23,093 bases of DNA, taken from the NCBI GenBank assembly GCA_946004305.1, contig CAMFZJ010000006.1, positions 1 to 23,093 of the forward strand, given 5' to 3'. The DNA is from an uncultured Clostridia bacterium. GTDB lineage: Bacteria > Bacillota > Clostridia > Oscillospirales > Acutalibacteraceae. This document shows, piece after piece, positions 17,732 to 23,093 of the stretch (position 1 is the stretch's first letter; the number at the start of each line of letters is the position of its first letter). Both the position numbers and the translations under genes were made by a program. The notes beneath the pieces are model-generated. The model had not been told where the DNA came from, searched no databases, and saw nothing but the letters and a program-made list of their open reading frames with translations.

Positions 17732-18046
17732 ATGAATTTAGATAAATTCTTTGTGAAAGATACATTAATCCCTGCTGTAGTACAAGAAAAATCTACAAAT
17801 CAGGTGTTAATGCTTGCATATATGAACAAGGAGTCACTTCAAAAAACCCTCGAAACCGGCTATACTTGGTTTTGGTCAAGAAGCAGACAGGAACTATGGA
17901 ATAAAGGCGCAACTTCCGGACACTTGCAGAATGTTGTTGAAATTTATTCCGATTGTGATGATGATACATTACTTATAATAGTTGAGCAAACAGGTGCTGC
18001 CTGTCATACGGGCAATCACAGTTGTTTTTATACAAAAATATATTAA
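17732..18046 (+). CDS. hisI: phosphoribosyl-AMP cyclohydrolase
   Basis: Zinc enzyme opening the adenine ring of PR-AMP to give ProFAR. The 104-residue protein contains WNKGATSGH (56-64), the metal-binding acidic run DCDDDTLL (Asp74, Asp76, Asp78) and the zinc cysteines in ACHTGNHSCF (Cys91, Cys98). It is the stand-alone HisI; the pyrophosphohydrolase is a separate gene (hisE) downstream. I start at ATG 17732 because AAGGTG at 17720-17725 is 6 bases upstream. The alternative GTG at 17723 lies inside that ribosome site. The gap after hisA is 5 bases. Confidence 0.96.
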   Translation: MNLDKFFVKDTLIPAVVQEKSTNQVLMLAYMNKESLQKTLETGYTWFWSRSRQELWNKGATSGHLQNVVEIYSDCDDDTLLIIVEQTGAACHTGNHSCFYTKIY

Positions 18047-18073
18047 TACTGCTAAGGTAATTAAGGAGTAGTT

Positions 18074-18403
18074 ATGGACGATAAAGTATTACAGGCGTTA
18101 TATGAAACAGTAGTAAACAGAAAAAATAATCCACAGGAGGGTTCTTATACCTGTTATTTACTGGATAAAGGGTTGGATAAAATACTTAAAAAAGTAGGGG
18201 AAGAGTGCAGTGAAACTATTATTGCAGCAAAAAACAACGATAATAGCGAAACTGTTTACGAAATTGCCGATTTAATATATCATCTGATGGTAATGATGGT
18301 AAATCAGAATATTCCTCTTGAAGACGTGCTTAAGGAGCTTGACAAGCGTTCTGAAAAAACAGGTAATCTTAAGACATTTCATCAGGTAGATAAGAATACA
18401 TAA
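18074..18403 (+). CDS. hisE: phosphoribosyl-ATP pyrophosphatase
   Basis: MazG-like all-alpha enzyme cleaving PR-ATP to PR-AMP and pyrophosphate, the second histidine step. The 109-residue protein shows GSYTCYLLDKG (about 23-33) and the acidic metal-binding helices KVGEECSETIIAAKN (about 42-56) and YEIADLIYHLMVMM (about 64-77), typical of HisE. AAGGAG at 18063-18068 lies 5 bases before the ATG. It is the last his gene, 27 bases after hisI, and is followed 6 bases later by the operon terminator. Confidence 0.96.
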   Translation: MDDKVLQALYETVVNRKNNPQEGSYTCYLLDKGLDKILKKVGEECSETIIAAKNNDNSETVYEIADLIYHLMVMMVNQNIPLEDVLKELDKRSEKTGNLKTFHQVDKNT

Positions 18404-18407
18404 AATT

Positions 18408-18432
18408 AACCCACTGAAATTCAGTGGGTTTT
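18408..18432 (+). terminator. intrinsic terminator of the his operon
   Basis: A 10-base stem (AACCCACTGA, 18408-18417, with its complement at 18421-18430), a 3-base loop and a T run (18429-18432) follow the hisE stop by a few bases. It separates the his operon from mtaB, whose Shine-Dalgarno begins about 10 bases later. The stem is closed by CCC/GGG, so it should be strong. Confidence 0.85.
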
Positions 18433-18450
18433 AATTTAAAAGAGGTTTTT

Positions 18451-19740
18451 ATGAATTATAATATTATAACTTTGGGATGTAAAGTTAATCAATATGAGTC
18501 CCAGGCTATGAGAGAAATGCTGGAAATAAACGGCTTTACAAAATCTCAAGATAACAATATAGCTGATATTACCATAATCAATACTTGTACAGTAACAGCA
18601 GTTTCAGACGCTAAAAACAGAAAAATCATTCATAAAACACGAAGAAATAATCCTGACGGTATAATCTTATTGACAGGTTGTATGCCTCAGGCTTTTCCTG
18701 ACAGGGTTAGTGATTTTGATGAGTGCGATATTGTTATAGGTAATAAACAACGGGGAATGATAATTCCTGCAATTAACGAGTATCTTCTGACTCATAAACA
18801 AATTATAAAAATAGAACAGCACGATAACAAAAAAGCTGAGTTTGAATCTATGTCTGTCAGTGAATTTGGCGGTCATACAAGAGCCTTTGTTAAGATTGAA
18901 GACGGATGCGATATGTTCTGTACGTACTGCATAATTCCTTATTCCAGAGGCAGAGTTCGCAGTAAAAATCCAAAAGATCTAAAAGAAGAACTTATTAATC
19001 TTGCTGAAAAAGGATATAAAGAGGTAGTTTTAGTAGGAATCAACCTTTCTGCCTATGGCAAAAACCAAGACTTTAATCTTGCAGATGCAGTAGATATTGC
19101 TTGTTCAATTGACGGTATAGAACGTGTCAGACTGGGTTCCTTTGAGCCTGAAATGATGTATGACGAGCTTATTAAGCGATTTTCAGCACAGGAAAAGTTC
19201 TGCCCACAATTCCACCTATCTCTCCAAAGTGGCTCAGATGCAACCCTAAAACGTATGCACCGCAGATATAATAAAGCTGAATATATGGAAATAGTTAATT
19301 CATTACGAAGAAATTTTAATAACCCATCAATAACAACTGATGTTATGGTAGGCTTTGCAGGGGAAACTGATGAGGAATTTAATGAATCATTAGAATTTGT
19401 AAAATCTGTAAAATTTTCAAAGGTACACGTTTTTCCATATTCAAGAAGAAAAGGCTCCGTTGCTGACAAAATGGATAACCATGTTGATAATAAAACAAAA
19501 GAAATTCGCAGTAAAATTATGATTGCTGAAACTGACAAATCAAGAAAGGACTTTTTGAATTCTCAGGTAGGACTTGTTGAGGACGTTTTAATAGAACGTC
19601 ACCGTGAAGGCGGATATTATGAGGGATACACAAAGAACTATACACCTGTTCATATATATTCTAAATGTAATACTAATGAAATTTATAAGGTGAAGATTAC
19701 AGAAGCAAAAGATGAATTTTGTATCGGTGAATTAGTATAA
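18451..19740 (+). CDS. mtaB: tRNA t6A37 methylthiotransferase MtaB
   Basis: Radical-SAM methylthiotransferase that converts t6A to ms2t6A at position 37 of ANN-decoding tRNAs. The 429-residue protein has the N-terminal MTTase domain with its three cluster cysteines: GCKVNQYES (Cys10), NTCTV (Cys46) and TGCMPQ (Cys77). The radical-SAM motif is CDMFCTYC (Cys153, Cys157, Cys160), and there is a C-terminal TRAM-like region. The CKVNQYE signature points to MtaB rather than MiaB or RimO. I start at ATG 18451, preceded by AGAGG at 18441-18445. A GTG at 18424 in frame lies inside the his terminator and has no ribosome site. Its stop abuts the stop of the opposing gene. Confidence 0.93.
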   Translation: MNYNIITLGCKVNQYESQAMREMLEINGFTKSQDNNIADITIINTCTVTAVSDAKNRKIIHKTRRNNPDGIILLTGCMPQAFPDRVSDFDECDIVIGNKQRGMIIPAINEYLLTHKQIIKIEQHDNKKAEFESMSVSEFGGHTRAFVKIEDGCDMFCTYCIIPYSRGRVRSKNPKDLKEELINLAEKGYKEVVLVGINLSAYGKNQDFNLADAVDIACSIDGIERVRLGSFEPEMMYDELIKRFSAQEKFCPQFHLSLQSGSDATLKRMHRRYNKAEYMEIVNSLRRNFNNPSITTDVMVGFAGETDEEFNESLEFVKSVKFSKVHVFPYSRRKGSVADKMDNHVDNKTKEIRSKIMIAETDKSRKDFLNSQVGLVEDVLIERHREGGYYEGYTKNYTPVHIYSKCNTNEIYKVKITEAKDEFCIGELV

Positions 19741-20940
19741 CTAATCTAAAATTTCAACAAGGTTGCTGACTTCTTTCGCTGCAATTTCACTTTCAAGATT
19801 TAAGTAAGAGTAGAACATAAAGCCTTTTACACCTTTTTTTCTTAGAATTTTTACCTCTTTTTGCAAAATATTATCAGAATTAAGCCAGGTACCATTATCG
19901 CTGTTAGTTCCTGTTTTGTAACCGGCAATACCTATATACAGAGTAACATCATCCGAATACTGAAGTTCCAGCCAATTATTAATGGCGTCTTCAAATTTTA
20001 GTGCAGGATTTTCAATGCTATAGTAAAGCTGAGGACAAATATAATCCACATAGCCGCTTTTACTGCACCAGCTTTTAACATCAGCATAAAGGTCATAATC
20101 ATTGTTTATGTTTCCTTGGGGCGATATTCCAAATACTACATTATCTTTTATGCTATGTATAAGACTGTAGGTTTCCGCTACGAGAATATTTACATTTGCA
20201 ATTCGCCAGTTTTTTAATGAAATTGCTTTTCCGGCACCTACACTTTTAACATAACTATTGTATTCCTTTTCATCAAAACTTTTGCTTTGAGTAGGGTAAA
20301 AATAATCGTCAAACTGAATTCCGTCAACATCATAATTTTTTACTATTTCCTTTATGCCAAGCTCAATTAATAGCCTAACATCCTCAAGAGCAGGATTATA
20401 ATATATGTCGCCTCCAACTAAAACTCCCAAGCGTTTATTATTGTTGTAAGGGTTGTTTTCAGATAACTTTTTAGGACTTTCGTTAATTTTCACTCTGTAG
20501 GGATTTACCCATGCGTGTATGTCAAGCCCTATTTTATGGCTGTACTCACACATATATTTTAGAGGATCATAACCCGGGTCTTTTCCCTGAGTTCCGGTAA
20601 GTATGTGGGAATATGGATAATAGGCTGAATCATAGAGTGCGTCTGAAAAAGGTCTGACCTGTACAATCAAGGTGTTAAAATTATCTTTTTTTGCTGTATT
20701 TGCTATTTTGTTAAACTTTTCTTTAAATGCTTTATAGCTTTTGTCAGTATTTTCCATATTTAAGTCCATATATGTAACCCACACACCACGCATTTCCTTG
20801 TTATCATTCTTTATTGATGAAGTCTGTAACACCGTTTCTTCAGGCTTTTCCGTGTTTTTATTGTATGTACCTGTTATACCAATAATAGTGCATAATAGGA
20901 CAACAGCAATTATTGTTGGAAGTAGTTTTAAAATTCTCAT
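19741..20940 (-). CDS. GH10-like (DUF187/GHL10) family glycoside hydrolase, membrane-anchored or secreted
   Basis: Member of the YngK-like glycosyl-hydrolase-like 10 family (PF02638), a TIM-barrel group thought to act on extracellular polysaccharide or peptidoglycan; substrate unknown. The 399-residue protein begins with a basic then hydrophobic segment (about residues 8-24) that serves as signal peptide or anchor. Cys17 lies in VLLC and does not fit a lipobox. The mature part starts with EMRGVWVTYMD (49-59). It holds NTLIVQVRPFSDALY (89-103), IHAWVNPYR (141-149), the putative catalytic DGIQFDDYFYP (206-216), GISPQG (271-276) and PQLYYS (303-308). AAAGGA lies 8 bases before the ATG. It converges with mtaB with no gap and diverges from the DUF1294 gene by 23 bases. 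Confidence 0.85.
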   Translation of the reverse strand: MRILKLLPTIIAVVLLCTIIGITGTYNKNTEKPEETVLQTSSIKNDNKEMRGVWVTYMDLNMENTDKSYKAFKEKFNKIANTAKKDNFNTLIVQVRPFSDALYDSAYYPYSHILTGTQGKDPGYDPLKYMCEYSHKIGLDIHAWVNPYRVKINESPKKLSENNPYNNNKRLGVLVGGDIYYNPALEDVRLLIELGIKEIVKNYDVDGIQFDDYFYPTQSKSFDEKEYNSYVKSVGAGKAISLKNWRIANVNILVAETYSLIHSIKDNVVFGISPQGNINNDYDLYADVKSWCSKSGYVDYICPQLYYSIENPALKFEDAINNWLELQYSDDVTLYIGIAGYKTGTNSDNGTWLNSDNILQKEVKILRKKGVKGFMFYSYLNLESEIAAKEVSNLVEILD

Positions 20941-20945
20941 ATTAT
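20916..20945 (+). promoter_or_regulatory. possible promoter for the DUF1294-rluA unit
   Basis: TTGGAA (20916-20921) and TATTAT (20940-20945) lie 18 bases apart, 4/6 and 5/6 matches to consensus. They fall inside the first codons of the opposing glycosidase gene, because the two genes are only 23 bases apart. A transcript would start near 20952 with a leader of about 12 bases. The call is weak. Confidence 0.3.
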
Positions 20946-20963
20946 CAATTCCTTTGGTGTATT

Positions 20964-21248
20964 ATGAAACCTATATGCTTAATTTTAATTTATCTTATAT
21001 TAATAAATCTATTTGCAGTCATTATCACATACTATGATAAAAGGTGCGCAATAAAGAAAAAATGGAGAGTAAAGGAAAACTCCCTGTTTTTGGTATCATT
21101 TTTCGGCGGTAGTATCTGTATGTATTTGACTATGTTAATTATCAGACACAAAACAAAGCATTTAAAGTTTATGCTGGGTATTCCTGTAATAATTGTATTA
21201 CAGGTAATAATTGCTTTTTGTTTAATGAGGTGTTTCTATGGAGCGTAA
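20964..21248 (+). CDS. DUF1294 small membrane protein
   Basis: 94-residue member of DUF1294 (PF06961), small integral membrane proteins of unknown function. Three hydrophobic segments are visible: about 2-20, 44-60 and 71-90. The family's charged signature lies between them: YDKRCAIKKKWRVKE (about 23-37), FFGGSICMYL, and RHKTKHLKF. I start at ATG 20964 because the residues upstream (to 20913) fall inside the divergent gene's start region, and the family begins at this point. The ribosome site is weak (TTGGTG). The last 11 bases overlap the rluA-family gene, so the two are probably co-translated. Confidence 0.82.
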   Translation: MKPICLILIYLILINLFAVIITYYDKRCAIKKKWRVKENSLFLVSFFGGSICMYLTMLIIRHKTKHLKFMLGIPVIIVLQVIIAFCLMRCFYGA

Positions 21249-22104
21249 ACAGCTTGTTTTTGTAGTACCACCTGAATGTGATAATATGAATACAAATGTT
21301 TTTCTTAAAAAGCATTGTCAGGTTTCTGCAAGAATGATAGCACGTCTTAAACGAGAAAAAGACGGAATTATAAGAGATAATAAAATTCTTAAAACTATTG
21401 ATACTGTATATAGCGGAGATAAAATTATTCTAAACCTGCCTGAAGATAAAAACAGTATTGTTCCAATAAAAGGAAATCTTAAGATTTTGTATGAAGACAA
21501 ATATATAATTGCAGTGGATAAGCCAAGTAATATGCCTGTACACCCTACAAAAATTCATCAGTTAGATACTTTGGCAAACTATCTGGTATATATGCAAAAA
21601 GAAAAAGGGGAGAGCTACACCTTTAGAGCCATTAACAGGCTTGATAAAGATACATCGGGGGTTGTTGTAATAGCAAAGGACAGATATACTGCTTCTTTTT
21701 TATTTGGAAATCTTGATAAAACTTACGTTGCTGTGTGCGAAGGTGTAATTTTTGGTGATGGAAGTATCGATAAAGGAATCAAGCTTTTAGAAGGTCATAC
21801 TATTCAACGCACTACTGCCGATGACGGTGTAAGGTCAGTTACTCACTATAAGGCGCTTAGAAATAACGGAACTCATACTTACCTTGAAATAAAGCTTGAA
21901 ACAGGTCATACTCATCAAATTCGCTGTCACTTTTCTTCCATTGGTCATCCTCTTGCGGGCGATGATATGTATGGAGGCTCAACTGAATTTATCAAAAGGC
22001 AGGCACTTCATTGTAAAGAAGTAGTTTTCACTCACCCGATTACAAAGGAGATGATTTCCGTTAATTCTCAATTGCCTAGTGATATAGAAAGAATATTGAA
22101 ATAA
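21238..22104 (+). CDS. RluA-family RNA pseudouridine synthase
   Basis: Isomerises specific uridines in rRNA or tRNA to pseudouridine. The 288-residue protein has an N-terminal S4-like region (about 15-70, including VSARMIARLKREKDG). The catalytic motif is NRLDKDTSG, with Asp136 as nucleophile; most relatives read HRLD. It continues with KTYVAVCEG (about 160-168), LETGHTHQIRCHF with GHPLAGDDMYG (about 220-247) and ALHCKEVVFTHP. Which uridine is modified, and whether it is closest to RluD, YlyB or YhcT, cannot be decided by eye. GAGGTG lies 5 bases before the ATG. It overlaps DUF1294 by 11 bases and ends at a terminator. Confidence 0.9.
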   Translation: MERKQLVFVVPPECDNMNTNVFLKKHCQVSARMIARLKREKDGIIRDNKILKTIDTVYSGDKIILNLPEDKNSIVPIKGNLKILYEDKYIIAVDKPSNMPVHPTKIHQLDTLANYLVYMQKEKGESYTFRAINRLDKDTSGVVVIAKDRYTASFLFGNLDKTYVAVCEGVIFGDGSIDKGIKLLEGHTIQRTTADDGVRSVTHYKALRNNGTHTYLEIKLETGHTHQIRCHFSSIGHPLAGDDMYGGSTEFIKRQALHCKEVVFTHPITKEMISVNSQLPSDIERILK

Positions 22105-22107
22105 ATT

Positions 22108-22132
22108 TAAGCAGTTCAAAACGAACTGCTTA
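22108..22132. terminator. bidirectional terminator shared by rluA-family gene and TIGR04086 gene
   Basis: A 10-base perfect stem (TAAGCAGTTC, 22108-22117, complement 22123-22132) with a 5-base loop starts 3 bases after the rluA-family stop. It has a T-rich tail on the + side (TATTTTAT from 22131). Read on the - strand the tail is AATTTATTT, somewhat weaker. The stop codon of the minus-strand gene (22130-22132) lies in the stem. Confidence 0.8.
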
Positions 22133-22546
22133 TTTTATATGCAACTTTTCCTTTTTATTTACACCAAGTATTCCGCCAAATGCGCCGGTTAAAATAAGTA
22201 CAATAAGCTTAAATAATGTTAGCATTGTTATAGTATCAAAGCTTGTTCCTAAACCTGAAATCAGTATAACTAAATATATAACAAGTCCTGTGATTAAACC
22301 AATAAGTAAACCGGATGATTTGTTTAGTCGTGCTGAAATATATCCGCCGATAAATCCACCAATTCCCAAAATTCCAAGCATTATATAGTTTAAGTATTCC
22401 AGTGGGTATTTACCGGACAAAAGAAATAATAAGCTGCCAATTAAAATCATCAATATTATAGTAACTGCCGATAATATTGTGCCTATAATTGTTGAACGAA
22501 CAAACTTTTTATTTACACCTAAAGAATTATTTTTAATATTACGCAA
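22130..22546 (-). CDS. TIGR04086-family (YrzE-like) membrane protein
   Basis: 138-residue membrane protein of unknown function resembling the TIGR04086 family of Firmicutes, which is often found beside yajC or secD/F. Four hydrophobic segments are visible at about 19-44, 50-72, 78-99 and 108-128. Glycine-rich turns (GIGGFIGGYISARL near 61-74, GAFGGILG near 121-128) join them, with a short basic tail (KKEKLHIK). The start is TTG at 22546, preceded by a strong GGAGGG 6 bases upstream. The next Met is in the first membrane segment, so TTG is favoured. It lies 63 bases after yajC on the same strand, probably in one transcript. Confidence 0.8.
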   Translation of the reverse strand: MRNIKNNSLGVNKKFVRSTIIGTILSAVTIILMILIGSLLFLLSGKYPLEYLNYIMLGILGIGGFIGGYISARLNKSSGLLIGLITGLVIYLVILISGLGTSFDTITMLTLFKLIVLILTGAFGGILGVNKKEKLHIK

Positions 22547-22558
22547 AAAAATCCCTCC

Positions 22559-22584
22559 GAATACAATTCTAATGAATTATATTC
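22559..22584 (-). other. stem-loop just upstream of the TIGR04086 gene start
   Basis: On the minus strand GAATATAATTC (22584-22574) can pair with GAATTGTATTC (22569-22559) over 11 positions, with one U-G wobble and a 4-base loop. The hairpin ends directly next to the GGAGGG ribosome site. It is AT-rich and not directly followed by a T run, so it is a poor terminator. A role as mRNA stabiliser, processing site or modulator of translation is inference. Confidence 0.4.
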
Positions 22585-22609
22585 AAAGGGAAATACTTTT
22601 ATTCAATAA

Positions 22610-23005
22610 TTATTCTTCGTCTTTTTTCTTTTTTGAACCGAAAAGACCTTTCTTCTCAGGTTGCTGAGCAGCTGCTTTAGCTTGCTGTGTTTCGTTAACA
22701 GATATACACCATTTCTTCATTTTAATCTTTACTCTGTCTGAACCGGTTTCGATAATGATAGCGTCTTCATCGTCTTTAACAGCAACAATTCTGCCCATAA
22801 TACCGCCTATAGTTGTAATCTCGTCACCAACTTCAAGGCTGTTTCTCATCTCAGCTTCGGCTTTTTTCTTCTTGTTATTTGGTCTGATTAAGAAGAAGTA
22901 TAGTGCAGCAAAAATTGCAACATAAATGATTATCATCATAAACAGACTGTTACCATTTGCAGCATTACTACCTTGTGTAGCGTCTAATAAAGTTAAGTTA
23001 TTCAT
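22610..23005 (-). CDS. yajC: preprotein translocase accessory subunit YajC
   Basis: Small single-span partner of SecDF that aids Sec-dependent export. The 131-residue protein has a short extracytoplasmic N-terminus, one membrane helix at about 20-40 ending in LIRPNNKKKKAE (39-50), and the conserved soluble block LEVGDEITTIGGIMGRIV (57-74). A Lys/Glu-rich C-terminal tail follows. The family typically spans 85-120 residues, and the extra length is this tail. I start at 23005: AGAAGGA lies 6 bases upstream. An in-frame ATG at 23032 would add nine polar residues and has no ribosome site. It is first in a probable two-gene transcript with the TIGR04086 gene. Confidence 0.93.
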   Translation of the reverse strand: MNNLTLLDATQGSNAANGNSLFMMIIIYVAIFAALYFFLIRPNNKKKKAEAEMRNSLEVGDEITTIGGIMGRIVAVKDDEDAIIIETGSDRVKIKMKKWCISVNETQQAKAAAQQPEKKGLFGSKKKKDEE

Positions 23006-23040
23006 TAATATTCCTTCTTTCTGTATTTGCATACTAACGT

Positions 23041-23069
23041 ATTATAACAAATTTTATTGTATGGTGCAA
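23041..23069 (-). promoter_or_regulatory. promoter of yajC
   Basis: Read on the minus strand, TTGCAC (23069-23064) and a perfect TATAAT (23046-23041) are separated by 17 bases. This predicts a start near 23034 and a leader of about 30 bases to the yajC ATG. The -35 matches only at TTG, but the perfect -10 and exact spacing support it. Confidence 0.65.
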
Positions 23070-23093
23070 GTAATTTTAAAATTAAATTCTTAT

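Noticed and set aside
18424..18450. GTG extension of mtaB by nine residues
   Set aside because: The extension falls in the his terminator stem and T-tract and has no ribosome site; ATG 18451 has AGAGG and matches the family start.
19053..19538. 161-codon open frame on the minus strand
   Set aside because: Antisense to the radical-SAM part of mtaB, with no recognisable motif or upstream signals.
1..23093. CRISPR, prophage, insertion sequence, toxin-antitoxin or defence island
   Set aside because: No regularly spaced repeats, transposase, integrase, terminal inverted repeats or small toxin/antitoxin pairs are visible; nearly all sequence is accounted for by core metabolic and housekeeping genes.

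Overview
The window comes from an AT-rich, low-GC Gram-positive chromosome. Clues are a full-length PolC-type DNA polymerase III, the order pyrH-frr-uppS-cdsA-dxr-rseP-ispG-polC, a short-form HisG paired with HisZ, and a TIGR04086-type membrane protein next to yajC. This fits class Clostridia, and I lean towards the Oscillospirales/Ruminococcus side; that placement is inference from gene style, not a measured phylogeny. Coding density is very high. There is no gene-free stretch over about 100 bases, and I see no tRNA, rRNA, insertion sequence, prophage, CRISPR array or defence genes.

Region 1 (63-12194, all +) is one tightly packed housekeeping run. It holds UMP kinase (pyrH), ribosome recycling factor (frr), undecaprenyl diphosphate synthase (uppS), CDP-diglyceride synthase (cdsA), DXP reductoisomerase (dxr), the site-2 protease RseP, HMBPP synthase (ispG), PolC and an AI-2E/PerM-family permease. 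Gaps are 1 to 33 bases. dxr and ispG feed the isoprenoid supply used by uppS, cdsA supplies CDP-diacylglycerol, and frr and polC serve translation and replication.

Region 2 (12205-18430, all +) is a histidine biosynthesis operon, hisZ-hisG-hisD-hisC-hisB-hisA-hisI-hisE. It has its own sigma-A-like promoter overlapped by a near-perfect dyad (a probable operator) and ends in a strong intrinsic terminator. hisH and hisF (imidazole-glycerol-phosphate synthase) are missing from the positions where related operons carry them, with seamless junctions left behind. No histidinol-phosphate phosphatase is present either.

Region 3 (18451-23093) holds unrelated small units. mtaB (+) and a secreted or anchored GH10-like glycosidase (-) converge with abutting stop codons. 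A DUF1294 membrane protein and an RluA-family pseudouridine synthase (+) overlap each other. A TIGR04086 membrane protein and yajC (-) form a second unit, with a clear promoter upstream of yajC. rluA and the TIGR04086 gene share one bidirectional terminator hairpin.

Overall this is mostly conserved core genome. The points worth a second look are the his operon lacking hisH/hisF, the dyad over its promoter, an enlarged PDZ region in RseP, and the very tight convergent and divergent gene junctions in region 3. I found nothing that looks like a new defence or mobile system.
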